Part shown: piece by piece, positions 1 to 11,339 of the stretch | Layout: every line of letters begins with the position of its first letter | How positions within the stretch are numbered: the first letter of the stretch is position 1 | DNA from: Macrotrachela quadricornifera | Lineage: Eukaryota > Rotifera > Eurotatoria > Philodinida > Philodinidae | Direction of reading: 5' to 3' | DNA length: 64,000 nucleotides | Assembly (NCBI GenBank): GCA_022393335.1 | Contig: JAJEKB010000591.1 | Coordinates: forward strand, 292,749-356,748 | The notes under the pieces: model-generated | Database searches by the model: none | Told to the model about the DNA's origin: nothing | Seen by the model: the letters and a program-made list of their open reading frames with translations, nothing else | Translations under genes and position numbers: made by a program

Positions 1-582
1 ATATCGATTTTTTTAGCACAGCAAAATATATTTTCATTTTTTTTTGTTTTATTTCGAAAGCAAGATAGAGAAAAAAAAAAGAAAATTAATTCTATCAATC
101 GTAATATATTCTTATATTTCCAATAAGTACAAGAAAAAAAAAGTCTTATTTTTGCATAAAAATTTTCATAGATGAAGAAAAACATCAAATATACAAAAGA
201 TAATAATTTGTTATTTAGTCTCTTATGATCGAATGTCATTAATAGACAAAAGAAAGAAGAAAATAGTCAAAATATGATTTTTACATGTGAAAGTCTCATT
301 AGAAAAAATTTTTCTACTGATATTTCTTACTAATAGAATATTTTGCTTGATTAGTTCTCTACGTTTTCTTTTTCTTTATCATAAACGATGAATGATGAGA
401 ATCATTGTCTTTTTCTTCTTTTTTTTTCTTTCGTTAGAACATTGTTTTCACACTTGAATAATAACAAATGAGAGAAGAAAAACTAAGAGACAGTTCGTGA
501 TCCTATTAGATAGTCGTGACCAAATTTTCCTCCTATTTATATGATCTAGTAAACAAAATATATCTATATATATGTAATAGAA
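1..582. other. upstream region, no gene seen
   Basis: AT-rich sequence before the first RGS exon candidate; no splice-linked open frame on either strand. Confidence 0.4.
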
Positions 583-744
583 ATGCAATACTATCATAGT
601 TCTTCTTCTCCTACTAAATCCGATAATATTCATCCGATTGTAACCATGACAAATATGAATACTGATTATAAAAAAAAACTTTCAAATTTTAAAAAGAACA
701 ATAAATTTTATAAATCACAATTTATCCGATTTCAACGAGCACAG
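583..744 (+). CDS. alternative first exon A of the RGS gene
   Basis: ATG at 583 opens 54 codons that end at a CAG|GTATTA donor in phase 0. It can be joined directly to the exon starting at 3920, giving ...FIRFQRAQ followed by SLAVTDEE. The encoded segment is Ser/Asn/Lys-rich and has no known domain. Whether it is transcribed cannot be told from the sequence. Confidence 0.45.
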
Positions 745-3700
745 GTATTAATATTCCTTATCTATTTTTTTTTCTTTTATTGACAATTATGTCTAGCTTT
801 ATATTTTTTTTACAAACTTTTTAAGTTCAAAAAAAAAAACATATATAATCTATATGATAAAGAATAAATGAAGCAAGAAAAAAGTATTATTTCCGGTTCT
901 TTTCAATTCTTTTAAATAGGTCAAATTTTATTATTTAGTATGTATATTCGAAGGATAATAGTTTAATAATTAACAATTATTAACTATTAGATCAATTTTA
1001 ATTATTTTTCCTGTTTTAAAAGTTTCTGTAATTTATATGTAATATAAATAATAAGATTTTAATTTTTCTTCTATAGTTATTTTTTTCTTATGGATTTGTG
1101 TGCGTGCACACTCAGGATCATATTATTTGAAATCGATCACTTCCGGCAGAATGCACACGATGTATTATTTTTATTGTTTTGTTCATATCTATCTATATAT
1201 ATATAGAGAGAGAGAGAGAAAGATAGACTAAATCTTTCTTTTTCTTTCTAATATATAATGTTATACTACTTTAAAAAAAGATCTATTTTACTTATTATTA
1301 TTTTTTTTTTCTTTATAAGTAAATAATAAATATATGATTATAGTTTGAAATAGTCAATCTATTCTTTTTAGTTAAGAATTGAATAAGAAGAAATTCTATT
1401 GGTATTCATTGATATATGTAGTAGTATCTAATCGATGTGATCAATAGAGAAAATGAATGAAGCATTGTGTTATTTTTGCTGCTTTCTTTTTTCTTCTCAG
1501 TCGCTATTGTCAATCCATGAGACTCAATTATTGATTCCATGCGCGCTACCATGCGTCCGTCTTGGCCTTGAATCCATTTGTATGGACTAGTGAAGAGACT
1601 TGCGCGCACTGACGCGATGGAAAATATTTGTAGCGTACGAATAACAGAAGGCGACGACGACGAAGAAGAAAGAAGAAGAAGAAGAAGAAGACCTCGTCAT
1701 CTTGGCGTCGCGTGCCACTGAGCTTTTAAGGATTATAAGAGTAAGGAACTCTGTTAGTCAACAACACATAGTAGCGAATCGAAGACGAAGTTACTTTCTT
1801 TCTTCCTCTCTCTCTTTTTTGCTTTACATTCACACGCACATATTCAAAACTAACAATCAATCACTATTACTACGACAACAACAACAATAAAAACAACGAC
1901 GACGATAACAAAAACCATTGAAAAAATCTTTTTTTCGATACATTTATCTCATGTTCAGAGGAGAATCATGCGCAGTAATAGTACTAGTGCGACTGGTGAT
2001 GGTCATCATTCTCAGCATCATCATCACCATCATCGCCGTTTATTTATTCAAAATTTTCTTACGGATTTTCGTCGTCAGTCGAGTGTCAATGATTATAAAT
2101 TTCCAAATACATTGGTATGTACACAAAAGTTATCAAACAAGTATATATACTTCTCAAGAGATTTAGATAAAAATTAAATTTATTTGACGTATTATTTGAC
2201 TATGAATAAACTTCGATTTTGTCATTCTTTAGAGATTAAAATCTCCAATGATATAAGAATATATATATATATACCCTAATATAGAAAATTCCTTTTTTTT
2301 TGGTTCGTATTATATCTATAAAAATCTATCTTAAAATCCCTCTAGAGATGTATCTATTGTTTTCAATAGTATATCCAACAGCTTAAGAAAGAATGTTATA
2401 GACAAATCCCAAGATAGCTTAAAAGTATTTTTAAGATAATCGTCGAGTAATGTTACTTAAAACGTTTCTTTTTTTTTTTTTCTTTTCTATTAATCTACCT
2501 TAAAGAAGAAATATTTAACATATTGATTTCGATATTTCTTCTCCTTTTTTATATTCATTACGGTGTCAGCTGTCTTTTCCTCTTGTATTTTTGTATTGTT
2601 CTGCAAAAACGAGACTGAATAAATGAAAGAATAGGCATGCAATGCAATGATGATCATAGTAATGATTCTGGCATTCGACCTCAAAAGTGTTTCTTTCTTC
2701 CTTTGATTCTTTTTTTACACGCAATGTATAATACTTGTCGTTCTTTCTTTCTTTTTTTTTTTTTATTCTTCTTCTCCTACTAAATATTATATCATATCAA
2801 TACTAAGCATATAAACGAATGTATGAAAAGTGCAGAATATAGTGTCGATCTCTTGAGAATTTCTTGTTGTTGAAATCTCGAGGTTATAATTCTAAGGCTA
2901 ACAATAATAGATAAGCATTGTCTATATCAAAAGATCAGAAGAGCAATAATGATGATGGAATGAATATTATGATATGATGGTATATCTAGAATAATTTGAC
3001 ATTGATCATTCGTCACACTAATAATATAAATAAAACATTGAAAATAGAATCTTTATTTTAATAAGAACAAGTCACATCTATTTTTAATCAAAATAAGTAA
3101 AAAAAAAGAAAAAGAAAAATAAAAGAAGAAATAATGACACTTATTCCGGTTGTATTAAAGTTGTAATTCAGTTTATTTTAAGATCTGTTTTGCTCCTCCT
3201 TTTGACGGATATAGGCGGTTTGTTTTCGTTCAACTTTCAAAAATGTCAAAATAAGAGAAATAAAATATAGAGAAATACATTTATGTATTTCGATTTTTAT
3301 ACGTGTCAAAAAAACAAAAAAAAAAGATGACATATTGAGACAGTCGTTATTCTCTCATTTTTTCTCTTTTACATTGCTGCTCTATGCACACTTCTATGAC
3401 AGGAAAAACACATCAACTAGTGCTTAACAAGAATAATATTTATCACTGCCGCTAGCAACATTCAGAGAGAAAGAGAAAGAGAAACGAAGAAGAAGAAGAA
3501 GAAGAAGAAGCCATCCACCAAAGAACGAGAGAAAGAACAGTAAAACGATCGAGAAAAAGAGAGAAGAAAAAAAGATTTGATTTATGCAAAGCTCATTTTG
3601 TTACTAAAACTAAAACAAAAACCAAAGACAGGAAAAAAGACTACACACGTTCTTTCCTATCTTGTCGTGTTCAATTTCCCACACTCCTTTTTCCTTCACT

Positions 3701-6700
3701 CTTCCCTCTCGATATCTATCTTTTCCTACATACAACATTCAAGTCTACCGACCATAATAAGTCATGATGTCGTCAGAGATAACATCTCATCGTCCTATAC
3801 AAAAATTTATTAAGGCTAAGGTATAAAGATCAATAGAATAATACTTGATCTTATCTGATCAATTGATTTCTTTTTTTAATATATATATATATATTTTTTT
3901 TTCTATTATATTTATTTAGTCACTTGCAGTTACTGATGAAGAAACTGGAGATTTATCAGCAACACGTTTATCTATATCAAATTCTTTAACTAGTGTTCAT
4001 AAACAATGTGAACAAGATGATACTGATGCAACAAATAAACTTTTAGAAATTGGTCGTGTTGCTTCATGGGCCGTTGGTTTTGAAAAATTGCTCAATGATG
4101 ATATTGGTTTACAGATATTTAATGAATTTTTAAAAAAAGAATTCAGTCAAGAAAATATACAATTTTGGATTGCATGCGAAAAATTTAAAAAATTATCAGA
4201 TCCAGAAGAGGTTAGAAAATAATCTTAACTAAATAATATATTTAGAATATTTTTTTTATTTTTTTAAAGATTCGTCATAAAGCCAATTTAATTTGGTCAA
4301 CTTATTTACATGATACAGATGATGGTTCATGTCCAATAAATATCGATAGTCGAACACGACAAGAATGTCAACAATCCTTGTTAAATAAACCCAATGCCCA
4401 TGTATTTGAAAAGGCTCAAGCTCAAATATTTCAATTAATGAAATATGATTCATATAGTAGATTTCTTAAATCAAATATGTATAAAGATTGTATTATGAAT
4501 GAAATGGAAGGTAAAACTATACCATATATAAAACAACAACAACAAATGTCATCAAGTACTGACGATAGATCAAAAACACTTGATTCACTTGTATGAAATT
4601 AAAAATAAAAAAAAAAAATGAAAAGAAAAGAAGAATAGATTATTTTTAATTCATTAAAAAATTTTCTTTTTTATTTAGACAAAATTGAAAGAAGATGAAA
4701 AAAAAGATAAAAAACGAAGTCCACTTTTACCTTGGACAAAAGGTAAAAATACACCATAAAATAAAATAAAATTTTAAATAATTAAATATATTTTTTATTA
4801 TTCATTATTTTAGCATTTATTAAATGGAAACGTCTATCAGGTTTGTTGATATCTATAAATCTTCTTCATTGTTCTATATACACGTATATATGTTTCTTGA
4901 TTAATTTATTTTTTATTCATTCTTAATTTATCTAGCTACACCAGAGACAAGCAAGTTTCTTTTTTTTTTATTCTTTTCTTTTTTTTGTTGATGTTCTGCG
5001 TCTATACACATATTTAAAAAAAAAACCTAGTTTGTCTAATTAATAATTTTAAAAATATATATATATATATTTTTTTGTTCTCCATCTAATTGTGAAAATT
5101 CGAAAAAATATCTCGAATCACGACTAGATAGAGTAAAATGATAGTAATCATCATCAGTTTGTGCTGTTGCTACTAATAATACTATCGTTATGCTATTTGC
5201 TATTACTAACCGTTTTCGTATGTTGATAGCTTCGTGTCAGTTGTTTGATGCTCTGCATGTGAATGAGATATGAACAAAGATTAATGATTAATCGATTTGA
5301 CCTATTCTACTGTTCAAACATATGCATATATACACATATACACTTGTAAACTAAACAAATTAAATGAGCATGTCACCAATTAATATTACAAAATGCGTGA
5401 AATATTATCAAAAGCACTATATATAAACATATTTTTGCACATTATATATATATTTATATAATACGTTTATTTTTTTTTATAGTAATATTAATTTTCATTA
5501 TTGAACTCTATAATACAAAATAAGACAAAAGTGAAAATTAATAATTATCGTAGAACCTAATTCATCGTTTTCTTTTTTTTTCTTTTAATTAACCTATATT
5601 ATACACATATATATATGTATATTTATATATATATTTACACTTATGTTACATATATAATTATCACACGATTCTAATCGTATTAAAGAATCGATACTAGATC
5701 CTCTCTTCGTTGCAGTGTCAGCCTCGGCGAGTAACACGCTCAACGAAGATTCCAGTGATGAATAGTGTACCGCGCTCGCATACTTTCAGTGCCTTTTCTA
5801 CTTCTATTCAGGTAGATAAAATACGCATTTAAACCTTCACATACCTTTATTCTATATATATTTATTCAAAAAAAAAAAAAAAAAAACATTTTCCTCATCA
5901 CATTAAATATATTTTTATTTAATTAATTAAAATTTAAAATAATTTAAATTTATTTTTTCTAATATTTAGTTAAACGTGATACACCCTCATCTTTATCTAA
6001 TTTACATCATCAAACTGCTAATGCTAGTACAAATACTCCAATACATGAAAATCTATGTTTATCACCATTTCTAACATCATCAATGACAAGTAAATCAGCT
6101 TCAACTGAATTAGGAGGAATATCAATAACAGCAAGAATTGGTAGTGCATCATCATCATCATCTTCACTAACAGCAACAGTAAATAGTGGAAATTTATCAA
6201 ATAAAATAAATAAACTTCCATCACATATAAATCAACAAGATTCTTCATCGTTTAATTTTATTTTACGTACTGAAACAAATCAAGATTCACCTTCATTTAC
6301 TGAAAAGAAATGTATAAATGTTAGTTGAATTTATTTTTACTTTTAAATACTTTATATATATATTTATTCTATAGGATAATTCTTCAATACCATCAATAGA
6401 TTCATCACGTTTTTGTCGTTTTATATTTCCTGATCAAACAACAGCTTTACTTTTAACACATAATTGTACACATCAAACTATACAACAAGCAATAAATCGT
6501 TTATTTGCTAAACGTGGAATAACTTGGTATAGAACTGAATTATATTCAATATCTTCAAATGATCAGGTAAGAAAAAAGCAAACAAACAAAGAAATATTTA
6601 TATTTTATTTATCCAAATTATTATATTGAGCAAGTGCTAATAATGTTACTGAATATGTATAAGGTTGAGCAGACCAAAAAGGAAATTCTCCACCTGGTAC

Positions 6701-9700
6701 ATTATATCCTTGAAATGTTGTTGGTGTTGATACATTAAAATGTTTTTCATATATCATACGTTGATATACTGTTTCGTTAATATATCCACTAACACCAACA
6801 ATTGTATCAACAAGAGATTGATTATTAATATCAAAATGATTTGGATCCAAAACAGTTCCATTTAAATATTGATAAATATTTGCTGGATACCAAAATGGTA
6901 ATTGATTAAAACCTTTAACAGAACCAGAAAAAAAACAATTAAAAGGTTGAAATTTAAATGCATTTTCCATAAGCCATGATATGGATTTATTAATCATAAT
7001 TTTAATTGTATCAAGTTGTTTATCATTATTAATCCATTTTAATTTTCTTGTAGTTTTATCTAAATATGTAAATGATGATATAAGGATATTAACAGTTTGT
7101 GCTGTTGAAAATATTCTATCTTCACCAGTTGGTTCTATTTTTCCAAATATATTTGTATCATTTATACCAAGAAAATCATCATATGATGATTTATCTGAAC
7201 GAACATTTAATTGAAAATATTTAACAACATCATTACGATATGCATCTGATAGAAGTGTATAAACTTGATTAAATATATTTGGTATTGTTTGATTTTGTTG
7301 ACGTGCTAATTCAAGAAGAAATAATGTACGTGAACCATACCAAAGAAAATTATAATGGGATGGATAATATACTTGTGCAAGATCTGGACGATTTTTCATT
7401 GAATTTTTTATTGACCATGATATTAATGATCCAGTTGATAAATATAAGGTCTAAAGATATATACATCTATTAATCAATGTTTAAATCTATATGTAGAAAT
7501 GTAGATATAATAGATAGTTCTTTGATGAGAAGGTCAAAAAATAGACATGTCATGCTAGACATAAATGCGTGTTTAAAAATAAAAAGATATTTATTTTTTC
7601 TCTACTTATTGTTATTCTGATGATTAATATATAAAGTGAAAATTATTATTTTCTTATTTCTTTATACATGCATTACTTTAACGTATATCTTGATTTTATC
7701 ACGGGACATATTTTAATAATATTAAAGAATTTTCTAAACAAAAATTTCTTTTCTTATCGTGTATCACATGAAAATTCTATAGAGATTTCATTGAAAGTTT
7801 GTTAGGTTTTTTTTTTTTTTGATTATATAAGACATCTATTTGTACTTTGAATATAGATATTTTTTTCTTCTTTCTCTGACAGATGTTTATAGACTGTTGA
7901 CCTCCGTTATGAATTGTTATCTCGATTAGATAAGATAAAAAATAAATTCGTCATAATTTCATCTAAGAGAAAGCAGGTTATTATGTAACCTTATAAGAAA
8001 AATAAAAAATAAAAATCATATTTACTTGCATATCTTCATTAAAATAATCTTTAAAATTAAGTAAATCATATATAATAGCACTTGTTATTCCAAATAAAAC
8101 ATTAGCAGAAACAGTAACATCAATATTATTTAAATTAAATGGCATTCTTATACCTTTATGTGCTAAATTTCTAACTTCAGTTATATTTTGTGCCCATGTT
8201 GTTGCTAAAATAGCATTTGGATTATCTCGTATAAAATCTCTTAACCAAAAATATGTTCTTGGATCAATTGTATTTTGATCTAAATATGGACTTGATGGTC
8301 TATATGAATATCGTAATGTTAAATCAATTAATTTTTTCATATTAGAATTTGTTTGTATCCAACGTGTATAAATTGATGGATATATATTTTCTAATAATTT
8401 TAATTGTACACCTAAACCAATGTTTAAATATGTATCATCAAAATCAGGTGGAATTTGAAAAACATCTTTAAATGTTGAACTACTTTCACGTAATTTATCA
8501 ATTAATTCTGCAATATTTTTTATTCCAAGAATTTTTAATATATCTTCAATAATAAGAAGATTTTTATCTAAATCAATAATTAAATAACGTAAATTATCTG
8601 GTGTTGATTCCCATGTATTTGTTGTTTGATTATATACTTGTGACCAAAATGTCATTAATGGTACAGATGATTCATTTTGATTATAATCATGAAATGTTTC
8701 AATTGCATCAATAGCTAATGATAAATGTTCTGTATCAATTATTTTTGGAGCTTGACCATACATATTTGCCTCTAATAATACAGCTGTTATCCAACTATAG
8801 AAATAAAACATTTTATTTTATTTTTTTGAAGATTCAAAATTAATATAAACATACCCAGTAGCAAACATATTATTATCAAAAACATAAATGTATTTATTTG
8901 TACGTAAATCAGCTTCAAATGGATTACCAAAAAAATCTAAACGAATTTCTGAACGATAAAGACCTAACTTTTTTTCCCAACGTGGAAATTCAAAATCAAC
9001 TGGTTTTAATACCTAATAAGAATAAAAAGAAGAATAACACATAAATTAAAATAAAATTCTTATTTACTTGTTCATCACTAATTAATTTAATTAATTTTTT
9101 CATAACTTGTTCAATTGGTTGATCTGCATTTGTATAATAAATACAAATACAAATAAATAAATAAAATATTTTATATAATAATATCATTTTAAATCCAAAT
9201 ATATGTGTATATGTGTTTTTTATTATTTCGTTCTTACGTTTTTATACTCACATATCTCTAATGTTATCTAATTGTTTATATATTTGACTCATCAAATTTT
9301 CTTTTTTTTTTTCGTTTTACTCTAGCAACCAATTGATATTCAAGAACCATTATCAACATTATCTGGAAAAGAAATTCATGTTGAAACACGTATACTTATA
9401 CGTATTGATTTTCCAATGAAAATTTTATGTGTAAGATGTGATCCAAAACGAACACTTTTACAAATTTTACAACCAATTGTTGATAAATTAAAATTATCTA
9501 TTGGACAATTTGTTTTTTATGTTGTAGGGAATAAATAACATAAATAATTATTCTTTTTGAAGAATTTTTTGTTTGTAGAATGATTCATTGATACCACTTA
9601 ATTTAAATGATATAGTTGGAAATTATGATAATCAACGAATTTTTACATTAACTAAAACAGCTTCAGGTGTAGGTAAGTTAAGAAAATTTATTAAAATAAA

Positions 9701-10083
9701 AAAATGAAATATTATTAAATTATTTTGATGTTTTTTCTTTTGTAAAAAAAAAAAAGATATGTCAAGTAGGCAAAAATTAAAAGCAACAAATGATATATTT
9801 GAAATGATATCAGAAAATGATGAAGAGATTAAATTTGATGAATGTGGAATTTTAAAACCAGTTACATTATCAAAATCAACTATTGTGGTTGTATGTATAT
9901 TAATTTTTATTTTAAATATTTTATTTTAATTTTATAGTCAAATGATGATTATCCTCATTCACCAACACCTGAAACATCAGCAATATGCGATAGTGATCGT
10001 ATGTATTTTTTTGTAAAAATTAACTACTAATAGAATATATGTTTTTGTTTTTTGTAGAAATTTATTGTGGTCCTAAACGGTGA
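583..10083 (+). CDS. RGS12/14: RGS12/RGS14/loco-type regulator of G-protein signalling
   Basis: Accelerates GTP hydrolysis by Galpha subunits and scaffolds Ras-family signals. From the start at 1968 the model is 639 aa in 13 exons: 1968-2114, 3920-4210, 4270-4590, 4679-4742, 4814-4840, 4936-4950, 5970-6319, 6375-6566, 9326-9523, 9579-9672, 9757-9890, 9938-9998, 10058-10083. All phases close. Order of domains: RGS domain about residues 99-218 (begins [13 protein letters not shown], with the [13 protein letters not shown] core), Ser/Thr-rich linker, first Raf-like RBD about 416-469 ([11 protein letters not shown]), second RBD about 480-560, then a degenerate GoLoco at 580-604. This order is that of RGS12, RGS14 and fly loco; no PDZ or PTB domain is seen. 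Other first exons at 583-744 and 3764-3820 are in the same phase. The 2.8-kb intron 6567-9325 holds another gene on the minus strand. Family assignment is firm; the exact orthologue is not. Confidence 0.9.
1968..2114 (+). CDS. alternative first exon B of the RGS gene (His-rich)
   Basis: ATG at 1968 opens 49 codons ending at TTG|GTATGT in phase 0. It encodes a Ser/Thr-rich start, a run of six histidines, then a basic stretch. The preceding 350 bp carry a GAA/GAC-rich microsatellite (about 1652-1690), like the region before exon C, which suggests a promoter-proximal 5' UTR. Confidence 0.5.
3764..3820 (+). CDS. alternative first exon C of the RGS gene
   Basis: Two adjacent ATGs (3764, 3767) open 19 codons, [19 protein letters not shown], ending at AAG|GTATAA in phase 0, only 99 bp before the first shared exon. 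A GA/GAA-rich tract (about 3463-3511) lies upstream. Confidence 0.45.
4936..4950 (+). CDS. 15-nt in-frame microexon with a GC-AG intron
   Basis: A TCTAG acceptor is followed by 15 nt and then GCAAGT, the classic GC-donor form. Inclusion adds Ala-Thr-Pro-Glu-Thr and keeps phase 1 into the exon at 5970; skipping also keeps frame. It lies between the RGS domain and the Ser/Thr linker. Confidence 0.45.
5716..5766 (+). CDS. possible alternative last (or poison) exon of the RGS gene
   Basis: A strong pyrimidine-rich acceptor (ending GTTGCAG) is followed by 17 codons in the phase left by the exon at 4814-4840. It would append [16 protein letters not shown] and stop, giving a short protein with the RGS domain but no RBDs or GoLoco. 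It is more GC-rich than the DNA around it. A CAG|GTAGAT donor about 45 bp after the stop means it could also be an internal exon with a stop codon. Confidence 0.4.
6605..9187 (-). CDS. uncharacterised secreted protein, nested in an RGS intron
   Basis: Four exons, 9068-9187, 8855-9012, 8026-8794 and 6605-7450, join in phase to 630 aa. Residues 1-21 are a clear signal peptide ([20 protein letters not shown]). The mature part is rich in aromatic residues, helix-forming segments and NxS/T sites. Recurring blocks such as [27 protein letters not shown] and [16 protein letters not shown] look like an all-helical (alpha/alpha) barrel, as in several glycosidases or lyases; that is a guess. I looked for trehalase signatures and did not find them, and I cannot name the family. 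The whole gene lies within one intron of the RGS gene on the opposite strand. The 575-bp intron 7451-8025 is unusually long for this gene. Confidence 0.85.
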
Positions 10084-11339
10084 TTTATCTTGTTGGTTTA
10101 ATATTTCTGATGATTATTGAATTTAACACTACCCGGTGTTAGTTTATTTATATTATCGATGATTAAAAACCAAAATAAATCTTTGATGTACGACGAATAC
10201 TTGTCAAAATGGCATGGCAGATTGTTTCCAATTTGATTTTCCTTAAAAAAAAATCAATTCCTATCCTACACAATCAATGGTGCTATCTTGTGTATCCGTG
10301 GTGGTGTCATTGTCTTTGCGCTTGTGTTCATATCATCAAAGAATTTCCTTTTCTTTTGTCACTTTTACTGTGTTTTTCTTTTTGTTGTCATATCCATTTC
10401 TTTGGTACAAAAAAAGATTTTTTCTTTTTTCTTTTTGTTCATCTTGTTTATTATCTGTATGTCAATATTTTTCCAGATTTGACATTGTGTCAGTGAGTGT
10501 GGAAGTGATTACGTGTGCATGTGTGTGTGTGTGTGCGTATGACAAAAATTGAACAGTACAAATTAAATCAGAAAACAAATATATATACATAATTACATTT
10601 GTAAATAATTTTCTATTCAAATTGTTATTAGAATTTTATAGGAATAGATCTTTCAACATGTATTGTTGAAGGATTTTGAGTACAGATTATAAACATATTT
10701 AAATATTTTATAACGAACACATTGAGTTTATGCAAATAAATATAATTTATCAGAAAAAAAATGAAAACTATTGTTATAAATAAGTAACTATCAATATCTT
10801 CTAACAGAAAGGATTTTATCTGTTACTGTTTTGATTCATAATATTTCACTGCAAGTATTTCTTGAATTCTGTTATTTTGTATTAATGAAATTGTCAGAAT
10901 TGAATAATAGCTTTTATGCTTCATTAAAAAATGACTAACATTTTTACTATTGAATTAGTTCTTTTTTTATTCAGTTTATCTAATTCATCACAAAAAATTT
11001 CTTAAAAGCGATTTTTATTATTTATTTAAAAGAAAAATGAAAAACATCTAAACAGAGTTTATTCATTGCAAGCAGACAGAATAGCCGATAATGTTATGCA
11101 TATATATATATATATAATAAAGAGATAATAACGAACAAAAAAAAAAAACAAAAAGATAAATGCCTATTAAAAAAATGGATATGCATTGCTATATGAATTA
11201 TTTTATTTATATGTACATGTCACTGTTACACGTCTACATGGATCAATTTTATAGTAACAATGTATTATCATTCAATTTGCGGTATTTTTTTTTTGATTTA
11301 AATAATTAACAAAACAAAAATAAAAATGACGAAAAAGAT
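10084..11339. other. intergenic, two convergent 3' ends
   Basis: Gene-free space between the RGS stop and the phosphatase stop. It contains a (GT)n tract near 10515-10540 and several AATAAA-like signals, as expected of two 3' UTRs. No gene is seen. Confidence 0.6.

Noticed and set aside
6605..9187. Trehalase for the nested secreted gene
   Set aside because: Helical, secreted and of suitable length, but the PGGRFxExYxWD and QWDxPNxWxP signatures are absent; only a short PGGEFPFW resemblance remains.
10209..10552. Hydrophobic Cys-rich small open frames
   Set aside because: Three overlapping frames in a T-rich 3' UTR; composition explains the hydrophobic translation.
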